Shown here: positions 48,369 through 57,352 of the stretch, one piece after another
How positions within the stretch are numbered: the stretch's first letter is position 1
Layout: each line of letters begins with the position of its first letter
Source: Alteromonas sp. V450
GTDB taxonomy: Bacteria > Pseudomonadota > Gammaproteobacteria > Enterobacterales > Alteromonadaceae
NCBI RefSeq assembly: GCF_001885075.1
Contig: NZ_MODU01000004.1
Location: 1,550,001 to 1,614,000, forward strand
Direction: 5' to 3'
Length of the DNA: 64,000 nt
Program-made: the position numbers and the translations under genes
Notes under the pieces: model-generated
The model's database searches: none
The model's input: the letters and a program-made list of their open reading frames with translations, nothing else
What the model was told of the DNA's origin: nothing

Positions 48369-48953
48369 ATGAACTTGAATTTAGAACAGCATCAACCTGT
48401 TACAGAGCTGATCAATGAGTGGGTTATACATAACGATCTCAACAGTGCAAATCAGCTGAGGAGTATCATTTACTTCCATTTAAAAGGTATTGTAAAAAAA
48501 CAATTAACCAATAAAAGCCGCTCTGAAACCTTTCTCGAACAACTGCCTAATACCACGTCTTTACTGCATGAAGTGCTGGTTCAACTCTCTCCACCGCAAG
48601 AGATATATGATAACCGTGAACAGTTTTATCTCTCGCTGGCTTCGTTTGTGCGCTGGATGTTACTCGATGACATTAAAGCTAAGCAGGCCAAAAAGAGAAG
48701 CGGCAATAATGAGCACTTTACTGACATTATCGCTCTGCCGGATGATCCTCAGCCCTACATTAACTTTGATAACGCCCTGTCTGAGCTTTCAAAAATAGCA
48801 CCGAGATCTTATCGGGTGGCGTTGCTGCACTATTTTCTGGGCTATGACATACCGGCAATAAGTACCGAACTTACTATCGAAAAATCCACTATCTATAACG
48901 AACTTTCCGTGGCAAAAGCTTATTTGCGTACCCAGTGCCAAATGGACTCATAA
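48369..48953 (+). CDS. ECF-type RNA polymerase sigma factor
   Basis: A 194-residue sigma-70-like protein of the type often encoded beside Ser/Thr kinases. Region 2 includes FVRWMLLDDIKAKQAKKRSG and region 4 includes SELSKIAPRSYRVALLHYFLGYDIPAISTELTIEKSTIYNELSVAKAYLRTQ. The ATG at 48369 is preferred over an in-frame TTG at 48360. The stop is only 14 bp before the kinase start, so the two form an operon. Region 2.4/-10 recognition could not be judged from sequence alone. Confidence 0.82.
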   Translation: MNLNLEQHQPVTELINEWVIHNDLNSANQLRSIIYFHLKGIVKKQLTNKSRSETFLEQLPNTTSLLHEVLVQLSPPQEIYDNREQFYLSLASFVRWMLLDDIKAKQAKKRSGNNEHFTDIIALPDDPQPYINFDNALSELSKIAPRSYRVALLHYFLGYDIPAISTELTIEKSTIYNELSVAKAYLRTQCQMDS

Positions 48954-48967
48954 TAATAAGGACAACC

Positions 48968-51757
48968 ATGAACTTTGATACCTCTCTGGCGCTGTTTCAG
49001 TATTTGTTGATGCTCGATGAGCAACGAATGAGCGAAAATCTCTCCAATTTTTTAGATGAAAACCATGCTTTTTACGCCGACGTTATGGCATTAATCGCTG
49101 CGCACGAAGCTAATAAAGAGCAAACCACCTTTAATGCCATCATCGGTAAGCAGGCAGAACTGTTGGTCGACGACAGCGTAATACATAAACTGGTTGGAAA
49201 GCAGGTAGGCGTTTATCAACTTACTAAAAAGCTCGGTCAAGGAGGAATGGGCGCAGTTTACCTTGGCGAGCGTAATGACGGCCAGCTTGAACAGAGGGTT
49301 GCTGTAAAATTTGTATATCCTTCAATTGTCGCACTGGCCGGCGAAGACTTTTTATTAAACGAAGCACAGCATTTAGCGAATCTTGACCACGTTAATATCG
49401 CCAAAATTTATACCGTTGATAAGACAGAGGAAAACCTGCCTTATATGGTAATGGAGTTTGTTGATGGGGTGCCATTGGATGAATATTGCCTAAAGGAAGA
49501 AGTATCCCACAAAGCAAGATTAGGATTATTAATCAAGGTTTGTAACGCGGTGGGCCTAGCGCACCAGAATATGATCATACATGCCGATATCAAACCCTCC
49601 AATATTCTAGTGAATACCCATGGTGAGCCCAAGTTGATGGACTTTGGTATTGCGCAGTCCTTAAATGAATATGACGACTCGGTAAAATTGAAAGCCGCTA
49701 GTCGTGAATTTGCCAGTCCGGAACAACTTGACGGCAAAAAATTAACGGTAGCAACTGATATTTATGCATTAGGCATGATTTCTAAGAAGATCCTTAATAA
49801 TGGCAAGACACCATCAAAGGAACTTGAAACATTACTGAGCAGTGCGCTGAGCTCAGATAGTCAAACGCAAATTCCTTCGGTTTTTATTCTTGAACAAGAA
49901 CTCAATTCTTTAAAAAACAATGAGCCATTAGTCACCATGAAGGGCGGTTTTTTTTACAGATTAAGAAAGCTTGTCGCCCGCAACCCTGTTTCAAGCTTAA
50001 GCACGGCGGCGTTATTTAGCTTGTCGGTAGTCGGTGCAGTTTTGATCTTCTTTCAAAACAAGCAACTCATCATAGAAAAACAAATTGCAGAGCAAAACAT
50101 TACCTTTCTGGAAAGTGTTTTTGAATATTCATCACCTTACGAGAATCAAGAAAAAGGCATTTCAGTAGAGGATGTGCTTAATAATGCCCTGACTAAATTG
50201 GAAGCCAATACCCAATTGCACACAGAAAGTGAGGACCGGGTAAAATTGTCTTTGGTAAATGCCTTCTTAGGTATAGGTTCGTTTGACAAAGCTAAAGCTC
50301 TGTTAGGCAGTGTTGATAGTAACAACCCTTTCATACTATCAGAGAAGCTATTTTTGCAGGCTAACTTGGCTGAGAGGGCTTTAAATTACGATGTAGCACT
50401 GAAGAACATCGCTGATGCATTGCTCATAACTGATAAAAGAGGGCAAAAGGAACTCTATGTTGAGATTCGTTTATTAGAGGCAGACACGTACCAAAAATTA
50501 AGCGAGTTTGAGGAATCTAAAAATATATATTCAAGCCTGTTGGCGTTTGCGCGGCGTAACAATGATGTGACATTGGAAACCACCATCAACGTTCACCTAA
50601 GCATGTTATATTTTCGTGTGCCGAACTATGAAAAATCATTAGAGCACTCCCAAGCGGCGTTATCAATTTACACCACTAACACTCTTGGCGATAAGTCCTT
50701 ATTGTCTAATATTTATCACAATTATGGCAGCGCAATGGAGGAGTTAGACAGGTTTGATGATGCAGAAGAGATTTATCTCAAAGTACTCGAATTAGATAAA
50801 GGCATGTTTGGTGATAACCACCCTGCTACCGCAATAAATTATAATTTGATGTCGTATTTTTATCATACGATGGGTACTTACCCTTTAGCGTTAGAATATG
50901 CCGACAAAGCCATTGAAATCCATAAGCAGTTCGCACCTTACAGTGGCTCAGAGTATGTCGATTCTCTTTTTAATAAAGCGCATGCGCACAAAGCGTTATC
51001 TGAACCAAGAGAAGCCATTGCAGCGCTTCTGGAAGCCGATGACATTTTTAAAACCTTTTTACCGGAAGGTCATGCTAATTATATAAATTTATACAATGGG
51101 CTCGGGGTTCTCTATAAACATATCACGGAGTTTGAAAAAGGTAAGGAGTACCTCAATAAGGCACTTGAAATTGGGCTAACCAATGAACTTGCAAATAAAA
51201 GCAACCTGGCGACGACCTATGGTAATTTAGCGAATATAGCGGTTGAACAGGGAGACTATCAGTTAGCAGAAGATTATTACTATAAGCGGCACGATATTAA
51301 CGTTGCCATTTTTGGTATGAAAAGCCGTCACGTTTCCAAAAGTCTGTTATCGATAGCGAGAATGAATCGTTATAAAGGCGATTATGAGAAAGCCCTTGAA
51401 CTGACTGATGAAGCGCAAAAAATAGCATTGAAAGCCTACCCTCAAGATCACACATCTCTGACTGGTTTTTACTCCCAGAAAGCGCTGACGTATAAACATC
51501 TCAATAGAATTGATAGCGCTGTTTTGGAAATACAAGAGGCACTACGCATTGCCAAGAAGGGGTATGGCGATGAGAGTTTTTCGACCCAAGGGTTTAATCG
51601 GATTCTGGCAGACCTTTATTTACAGCAAGGCAAATATCAACAGGCTCATGACCTTGCTAAAGTCGCTTATGAATATCAGCTGGGTCTGGTAGGAGAAGAA
51701 CACTTAGAAACTCAACGAGCAAAGACTGTACTTGTTGAAGCCTCAAAGTATCTATAG
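48968..51757 (+). CDS. Membrane Ser/Thr protein kinase with C-terminal TPR array
   Basis: A 929-residue transmembrane kinase. The Hanks-type kinase domain (about 83-290) has the G-loop GQGGMGAVY (about 90-98), the ATP-site Lys in VAVKFV (114), the catalytic loop HADIKPSN (Asp207) and MDFGIAQ (DFG 225-227), so it should be active. A membrane helix at about 345-365 (LSTAALFSLSVVGAVLIFF) leads to about 560 residues of tetratricopeptide repeats, probably periplasmic. ATG 48968 is chosen because AAGGAC precedes it; an in-frame ATG at 48935 would overlap the sigma gene. It could control the neighbouring sigma factor by phosphorylation (inference). Confidence 0.9.
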   Translation: MNFDTSLALFQYLLMLDEQRMSENLSNFLDENHAFYADVMALIAAHEANKEQTTFNAIIGKQAELLVDDSVIHKLVGKQVGVYQLTKKLGQGGMGAVYLGERNDGQLEQRVAVKFVYPSIVALAGEDFLLNEAQHLANLDHVNIAKIYTVDKTEENLPYMVMEFVDGVPLDEYCLKEEVSHKARLGLLIKVCNAVGLAHQNMIIHADIKPSNILVNTHGEPKLMDFGIAQSLNEYDDSVKLKAASREFASPEQLDGKKLTVATDIYALGMISKKILNNGKTPSKELETLLSSALSSDSQTQIPSVFILEQELNSLKNNEPLVTMKGGFFYRLRKLVARNPVSSLSTAALFSLSVVGAVLIFFQNKQLIIEKQIAEQNITFLESVFEYSSPYENQEKGISVEDVLNNALTKLEANTQLHTESEDRVKLSLVNAFLGIGSFDKAKALLGSVDSNNPFILSEKLFLQANLAERALNYDVALKNIADALLITDKRGQKELYVEIRLLEADTYQKLSEFEESKNIYSSLLAFARRNNDVTLETTINVHLSMLYFRVPNYEKSLEHSQAALSIYTTNTLGDKSLLSNIYHNYGSAMEELDRFDDAEEIYLKVLELDKGMFGDNHPATAINYNLMSYFYHTMGTYPLALEYADKAIEIHKQFAPYSGSEYVDSLFNKAHAHKALSEPREAIAALLEADDIFKTFLPEGHANYINLYNGLGVLYKHITEFEKGKEYLNKALEIGLTNELANKSNLATTYGNLANIAVEQGDYQLAEDYYYKRHDINVAIFGMKSRHVSKSLLSIARMNRYKGDYEKALELTDEAQKIALKAYPQDHTSLTGFYSQKALTYKHLNRIDSAVLEIQEALRIAKKGYGDESFSTQGFNRILADLYLQQGKYQQAHDLAKVAYEYQLGLVGEEHLETQRAKTVLVEASKYL

Positions 51758-51782
51758 AAGCAGTTATTTCAGCAGTATCAGA

Positions 51783-51817
51783 TATAGCAGCCTCAAGTGG
51801 AAAGGCTGCTATATTTT
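51783..51817 (+). terminator. Terminator after the kinase gene
   Basis: An 11-bp perfect stem, TATAGCAGCCT / AGGCTGCTATA, with a 9-nt loop and a short T run between convergent genes. Confidence 0.75.
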
Positions 51818-51822
51818 ACCGA

Positions 51823-52074
51823 TTAACTGCAAAGGTATTTAGCGACGTCATTCTTCGACCATGAGTCATATTTATTGCCCATGTGGCCGATTCCACCGCT
51901 ATACCAGGTGCCGTTTTTCTTATAAATGACATAACTGCTACCAGAGGAACATTCAACAAGATAGGAAGGTACGCCGCTGATATTGCCGTTACTTCTTATG
52001 TTAGAAACACCAGCGTAGACTGATAAGACGACAGAAGATAGGATTAACCCAAGAGTCAAAGCTTTTTTGTTCAT
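51823..52074 (-). CDS. Small secreted protein, unknown function
   Basis: An 83-residue protein with a clear signal peptide (MNKKALTLGLILSSVVLSVYAG) and a mature part of about 62 residues containing two cysteines (VECSSGSSY and the C-terminal LCS) and several Gly/Trp/Tyr residues. The start has a plausible ribosome-binding site (AAGGAAATT). I do not recognise the family. It converges with the kinase gene and lies just downstream of an AraC-type regulator on the same strand. Confidence 0.65.
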   Translation of the reverse strand: MNKKALTLGLILSSVVLSVYAGVSNIRSNGNISGVPSYLVECSSGSSYVIYKKNGTWYSGGIGHMGNKYDSWSKNDVAKYLCS

Positions 52075-52106
52075 TTTAATTTCCTTACATGCCCTGTTAA
52101 TTACAT

Positions 52107-52505
52107 TTAGTTCGGTCGGACTAGGCCAGCACTAAACAAAGAATTCGCGAAATTTGATGGGGTTTTATGAGCATGACGCTTAAACAAAGCTGAAAACGTT
52201 TTGTGTTCAGTAAAAGCAAGCTGGTGAGCAACATCAGAAGATTTGAAGCCACTTTTAAGTAGTAATTTTGCTTTCTCTACGCGATAGATAGCCAAAAACT
52301 CTCGCGCTGAAACGCCAGAAAATTCTTGGCACCAGCGCCTGAGCGTATTGGTTGAAACATCAAGCTTCTCAGCGATTTCTGAAACCTGTATGTCCTTTTT
52401 TTCTAGCTCCGGCAAACGACTGTGGTAGTCAATAAGCCCTTCAATAATAAGGTTAAGCTGCAATTCAAAGTCTTGCGCTGTACTAAAGCGTTTTGACTTG
52501 GCCAT
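52107..52505 (-). CDS. AraC-type helix-turn-helix regulator (short)
   Basis: A 132-residue protein starting MAKSKRFSTAQDF; an in-frame TTG at 52556 would add 17 residues. The C-terminal two thirds form an AraC/XylS DNA-binding domain: VSEIAEKLDVSTNTLRRWCQEFSGVSAREFLAIYRVEKAKLLLKSG, then SSDVAHQLAFTEHKTFSALFKRHAHKTPSNF. There is almost no room for an effector domain, so it may act alone or respond through partner proteins. It lies 33 bp upstream of the small secreted protein on the same strand, a possible target. Confidence 0.82.
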   Translation of the reverse strand: MAKSKRFSTAQDFELQLNLIIEGLIDYHSRLPELEKKDIQVSEIAEKLDVSTNTLRRWCQEFSGVSAREFLAIYRVEKAKLLLKSGFKSSDVAHQLAFTEHKTFSALFKRHAHKTPSNFANSLFSAGLVRPN

Positions 52506-52958
52506 AGAAAATACACTGTTATTAAATGAATACTCTCTATTGTTGGCATGTAGCAAATCTTAACTACCCAGAAAATGGCGTTTATTTTTCCAATAAAAAA
52601 TTTTTTATTCGATATAGAAAAGCATTGATTTCTCGGTCTGATGTTTTAATAGAAGAAAAATTCAGCGGCACGGATGAATGATCAAACATCGATTTTGGAT
52701 AACGCTATGACTTAGCGCTTTAACGCGCTTGAATTTGGTTTGCCCGCGTTCTTCTGTGAGAACGTCCTTGAGAAATAACATATAAAAGTGAAAATGAGAG
52801 AGATTGTGGCGCTCTGCTACACCCATATCGGCTGCGATACGTCTAAAGACGCCTAGCCGTGCTATGGGCACATGCCAACCAGGACAAAGGTATCGGTTTT
52901 AGCGAGTCTGTTGGAAAAAAACGCGCATTATTTATCGCTTAAAGATATGCACGGTATC

Positions 52959-54149
52959 TTAATGATTGAGGTTGTTTTTAGCATTCGCTAGCAATAAATT
53001 TATTTCTTCTTGAACTTTTGGTAAGTACGTATCAAAAAAATGTTCGCTTGCCAGTTTGCGTTCAACACAACTATTTTTCAGTAAATAACTTTCTTTCCAA
53101 TGTGCTGGGATAAGTGATGTGTTTGCTTGATTGTTATAGCTAGAGTAAAGAAAATATAGTTCTTCGTTGTACATATCTTCAAGTTCTCGACCCTCATCTA
53201 TATCCGAAAGCGAAGAACGATTCTCATTTAATCTTAGTTGATTAATTATATCGTACCGCTGTGCAGCTCTAGTCTTTATCTTTTCTATTTCGTTCGGGTC
53301 GATTTCAGAGATAAACTCAAAACCTTTTCTAGGCCTACCGCTTTCGTCAGTTATCGTGAGCAGAAACCCCCTAAACGCAGATGTACTTTTGCGCAATAAA
53401 CCATACTCAACCATTTCCAGAGCATTTAAAAAATTTTTCTGCTTAAATTCTATGTCATCGTAAACGCTTGCTAACGCAAGGAAAGAACCCACAACACTAA
53501 CTAAGCCGCGACCAACATCGCCAAGTATTATTAATCTTTCAGATGCCCAATGCTGGGTTTCCCGAGAACTGTCACGTCTCAATATTTCAGCTAATGCCGA
53601 AACATCATCTTTCTTCGCCAACTGCATAAGTTCTTCAGCATTCATCTCTGAATAGATATAACTTGTCCCAGAGCCGTCTAATACATCACTAGGAACATCT
53701 ATCCCTCTAAAAATATTGTGCTCATCGTTTGGTGTGCTATACGTAAATGTATCTCTCCGGCCCTTAAACTCACGCTGTTGCATCATTGCATACTGATATT
53801 CTTCTTTGCGCAAATCTACGTGAGCATCACACCATTCGTCCTCATAAGATAAGCTCTGATATTCAGAGTGACCAGTAATCGCAACTATATCCATGTATTT
53901 ATTAAGCGTTTTTTCTGCCAGAGACTTAATTTGTTTTTCCAATGCCTGTGATGGTACTGCGGTAATTTCGGCTTCAATGCTTTTAAATAATGCATCTCGA
54001 AAAGTTGGCTGAGCTTCCGAACTACTCAACGGCTTTTCATTTAACATTTCCTCATCGGAATCTCTTTCTTCGAACGCGTTTACGTTCAAAAATACAATGG
54101 CACTGATGCCGATAATAAACGATAGAATATAAATTTTGTTTCTGCCCAT
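52959..54149 (-). CDS. Exported or membrane-anchored hypothetical protein
   Basis: A 396-residue protein with one N-terminal hydrophobic segment (about 5-25, IYILSFIIGISAIVFLNVNAF), acidic thereafter, then mostly helical with TPR- or Sel1-like spacing in places (AEELMQLAKKDDVSALAEIL). Two central cysteines and a late CVERKL are present. I do not recognise the family. Flanks are poor in genes: 52506-52958 has no supported gene, and 54150-54490 contains only the fabB terminator. Confidence 0.6.
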   Translation of the reverse strand: MGRNKIYILSFIIGISAIVFLNVNAFEERDSDEEMLNEKPLSSSEAQPTFRDALFKSIEAEITAVPSQALEKQIKSLAEKTLNKYMDIVAITGHSEYQSLSYEDEWCDAHVDLRKEEYQYAMMQQREFKGRRDTFTYSTPNDEHNIFRGIDVPSDVLDGSGTSYIYSEMNAEELMQLAKKDDVSALAEILRRDSSRETQHWASERLIILGDVGRGLVSVVGSFLALASVYDDIEFKQKNFLNALEMVEYGLLRKSTSAFRGFLLTITDESGRPRKGFEFISEIDPNEIEKIKTRAAQRYDIINQLRLNENRSSLSDIDEGRELEDMYNEELYFLYSSYNNQANTSLIPAHWKESYLLKNSCVERKLASEHFFDTYLPKVQEEINLLLANAKNNLNH

Positions 54150-54385
54150 GATGCTGTCCTAAAACGCTCCCTGCATATTTTTCCCTAATCACCAAACACA
54201 AGCTTTCGCAATCATGTCAGGTTTAAGCCCTGCAGACAAACAACCATCCCATATCTAGAAATCAAAAGAAACATTAGATTGCATTGAATCTAGATATGAT
54301 GCATCTGAGGTTTCGCAAAACCGTCGATTACAATTACGTAACTAGTCGCTTTTAACATGCAAATTTAATTGAAAAATAGCAATAA

Positions 54386-54434
54386 AAAAGGGCGTAAACA
54401 CAAACACCCACGGTGCTCAGTTTTACGCCCTTTT
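54386..54434 (-). terminator. Rho-independent terminator of fabB
   Basis: A 13-bp perfect stem, AAAAGGGCGTAAA / TTTACGCCCTTTT, with a 23-nt loop about 55 bp beyond the fabB stop, followed by a T run on the minus strand. Confidence 0.85.
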
Positions 54435-54490
54435 GTTTTTTAAAGCTTCTTACAGAAGCAAAAAAAGCTTACCGGTTTAAGCGGTTTGAA

Positions 54491-55705
54491 TTAACCGTTG
54501 TAACGCTGCATAACAAGCGTTGCGTTAGTACCGCCAAAGCCAAAGCTGTTTGACATAATAGTATTCAACGTTGCTTCACGTGCTTCGGTAACAATATCTA
54601 GCCCTTTTGCCGCGTCGTCCAGCGTGTCGATATTAATTGATGGCGCAATAAAGTTATTCTCCATCATCAACAAGCTGTAAATAGCTTCGTTAACACCTGC
54701 TGCACCCAATGCGTGACCGGTTAGCGACTTGGTTGCACTAATTGGCACACCTGCTTGACCAAACACTTCTTGAATAGCGGCAAGTTCTTTCACGTCACCT
54801 ACTGGCGTTGATGTGCCGTGGGTATTCAAGTAATCGATGGGTGCATCGATATTTTGCATTGCCATTTTCATACAGCGAATTGCGCCTTCACCCGACGGTG
54901 CAACCATGTCAAAACCGTCTGAAGTAGCGCCGTAACCTACAACTTCACCGTAGATCTTTGCGCCGCGTGCAAGCGCGTGCTCAAGTTCTTCAACAACAAC
55001 CATACCGCCGCCGCCAGAACTTACAAAGCCGTCGCGTGCTGCGTCATAAGTACGTGATGCCACAGCTGGATTGTCGTTATATTTAGAGCTTAGTGCGCCC
55101 ATAGCGTCAAACTGGCTTGATAGTGACCAATGTAGCTCTTCACCGCCACCGGCGAATACTACGTCTTGCTTACCAAGTTGAATAAGCTCTAGCGCATTGC
55201 CAATACAGTGAGCACTGGTTGCACAGGCAGAAGCAATTGAATAGTTCACGCCGCGAATTTTAAACGGTGTAGCTAAGCAAGCCGATACCGTAGACGCCAT
55301 ACAGCGAGGTACCATGTATGGTCCCACACGCTTAACGCCCTTTTCGCGAAGAATGTCTGCAGAAAGCACTTGGTTTTCAGAAGACGCGCCACCTGAGCCA
55401 GCAATAATTCCTGTGCGCTCGTTTGAAATGTCGCTTTCTTCTAAACCAGAGTCTGCAATGGCTTGCTGCATCGCTACGTATGCGTAGCCTGCCGCATCGC
55501 CCATAAAACGCATGGCTTTACGGTCGATGTGCTCTTTTAAATCGATGTCGATGTTGCCCCAAACCTGGCTGCGAAGGCCCATTTCGGCGAACTGTTCTGA
55601 AAATGTAATTCCAGACTTACCCGCTTTAAGTGAAGCAAGTACGTCTTCTTTATTTACGCCGATGCTTGATACAATACCAAGACCGGTGATAACTGCTCTT
55701 CTCAT
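54491..55705 (-). CDS. fabB: 3-oxoacyl-ACP synthase I
   Basis: FabB condenses malonyl-ACP with acyl-ACP and is needed for unsaturated fatty acid synthesis. The Cys-His-His triad is present: Cys in [13 protein letters not shown], His in [11 protein letters not shown] and His in [12 protein letters not shown], with the Lys in SATKS. The length of 404 residues is typical. It diverges from the kelch-mnmC pair across about 370 bp (55706-56074) that should hold both promoters; fabB next to mnmC is a conserved gammaproteobacterial neighbourhood. Confidence 0.97.
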   Translation of the reverse strand: MRRAVITGLGIVSSIGVNKEDVLASLKAGKSGITFSEQFAEMGLRSQVWGNIDIDLKEHIDRKAMRFMGDAAGYAYVAMQQAIADSGLEESDISNERTGIIAGSGGASSENQVLSADILREKGVKRVGPYMVPRCMASTVSACLATPFKIRGVNYSIASACATSAHCIGNALELIQLGKQDVVFAGGGEELHWSLSSQFDAMGALSSKYNDNPAVASRTYDAARDGFVSSGGGGMVVVEELEHALARGAKIYGEVVGYGATSDGFDMVAPSGEGAIRCMKMAMQNIDAPIDYLNTHGTSTPVGDVKELAAIQEVFGQAGVPISATKSLTGHALGAAGVNEAIYSLLMMENNFIAPSINIDTLDDAAKGLDIVTEAREATLNTIMSNSFGFGGTNATLVMQRYNG

Positions 55706-56074
55706 AGTTTACCCTTTGCGTTGTTGCGGCTTATGGTAACGATTTTGAATGGTAAAGTGGTCTGCTCTGCCGATTGCCCCACAGGAATTAGTTAAACGTC
55801 AGCGTTGCAGCAACTGCCTTAGTACCGGGCTTATGTTTACAAACAGGAGGTTTCCCAGTTCCTTTCTTTTATCATTTTTACCGTCTGCGGCTACTTATTT
55901 TTTATTCTAATAAGTCCAATGTACCACGAATGCACAGGGTCATGACCAGCGTTAATTTATACCTTCACAAAACATTCAAATTGGCCTTAACATAAACTTT
56001 TGCGGAAAAACAAAAAGGCGACAGGTAGAATACGCGGCCAAACGTTCGAAATTTAGATAAAACTGAAGACTGCT

Positions 56075-57349
56075 GTGTTATTAAAAAAGCCAAGAACCAT
56101 TGCTCTACGCATTTTCCAAAGTGCGGTACCGCGACTTTCTTTTGTGGTGGCTGCCTTTATCATTGCTTGTACAGCGACTGTCGCAGCAACGGCTGCGCCT
56201 GTTAGCCTTCCCGCACTTCCAGAGCCAGTTTCAAACAATGCGGTAGCGTCTATAACCATAAACGACACGCAATATGTAGTTAGTTTCATGGGACTGAGCA
56301 AAGGCAAAACCTATAAAGACGTGCATAATCGTGCTTGGCAGCTTGTTATCAACAACAAAGATAAACCTTTGCAGTGGCAAGCCCTTCCCCCAGTTCCATC
56401 CAGCCTTGCGCTGAAAGGCCGTTTAGCCTCAGTAGCAGTGGGCGTTGATGACAGCATTTATATTTTTGGCGGTTACACGGTTGATGAAGACCATAATGAA
56501 ATTAGTACGCCAGATGTTTATAAATACGCTCCTGTAACTGGGCAATATACGCTATTGGCGCCTATGCCCGTCCCTGTTGATGATGCAACTGCGTTGGTCT
56601 ATCAAGACCGCTACGTATACTTAGTTTCAGGCTGGCACAACGATGGCAACGTAAATCTTGTACAGGTTTATGATACGCAAACTAAAAAATGGCAACAGGC
56701 TAGCCCATTCTTAGGGAAACCGGTATTCGGTCAAGCTGGCGGTATCGTCGATAATATTATGATAATTTGTGACGGCGTTTCTGTAACACCGCACAGTGAT
56801 AAACGCCGTAGCTTTGCTGCAGAAACGGCCTGCTTTAAAGGCGTAATTGATAAGCAAAACCCTTTTAAGATTGATTGGCGTACACTTGACCATCCAACAG
56901 GTACTGCGCGCTATCGCATGGCCGCTGCTGGCGATGAAGCCACTAACAAAATTCATTTTGTGGGCGGTTCAACAAATCCGTATAACTACAATGGTATTGG
57001 TTATAACGGTGAGCCTTCAACTGCTGATGAAGCCATATGGACCTTTGATTTAGCCGAAGGCACTTGGGTTATCTCGAAAACAGAAGCTGAAGCGCCTACG
57101 ATGGATCATCGCGGATTAATTAACGTTAACGGTTCTTGGGTTACCGTAGGCGGTATGCTTGGCACACAGCGCGTGACGAGTAAAGTTACCTCGCACTTTT
57201 CAACACTCACAGAAATGTCTTGTTCATCAACACAGCGAAATCCCCCTGACTTTGCAGAGCAAGCATCGAATGGGCAAGGTGTTGAAGTAGTAAACACTGC
57301 CCTCAATTTAGGGTGCCAACACCAGAACGGCAAAAAAGGAGAAAAATAA
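56075..57349 (+). CDS. Exported kelch-repeat protein (NanM-like beta-propeller)
   Basis: A 424-residue protein from a GTG start with a signal peptide or anchor (about 20-41). Kelch-type blades follow: LASVAVGVDDSIYIFGGYTVDEDHNE, ATALVYQDRYVYLVSGWHND, KIHFVGGSTNPY and SWVTVGGML. The layout resembles NanM-type N-acetylneuraminate epimerases, but no sialic acid genes are nearby and I cannot claim that activity. Its stop is 3 bp before the mnmC start, so the two are cotranscribed. This is unusual for a protein predicted to leave the cytoplasm. Confidence 0.82.
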   Translation: MLLKKPRTIALRIFQSAVPRLSFVVAAFIIACTATVAATAAPVSLPALPEPVSNNAVASITINDTQYVVSFMGLSKGKTYKDVHNRAWQLVINNKDKPLQWQALPPVPSSLALKGRLASVAVGVDDSIYIFGGYTVDEDHNEISTPDVYKYAPVTGQYTLLAPMPVPVDDATALVYQDRYVYLVSGWHNDGNVNLVQVYDTQTKKWQQASPFLGKPVFGQAGGIVDNIMIICDGVSVTPHSDKRRSFAAETACFKGVIDKQNPFKIDWRTLDHPTGTARYRMAAAGDEATNKIHFVGGSTNPYNYNGIGYNGEPSTADEAIWTFDLAEGTWVISKTEAEAPTMDHRGLINVNGSWVTVGGMLGTQRVTSKVTSHFSTLTEMSCSSTQRNPPDFAEQASNGQGVEVVNTALNLGCQHQNGKKGEK

Positions 57350-57352
57350 ACA

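Noticed and set aside
52662..52871. 69-codon minus-strand frame between the AraC-type regulator and the exported hypothetical gene
   Set aside because: Composition is mildly protein-like, but no start signal or family is seen.
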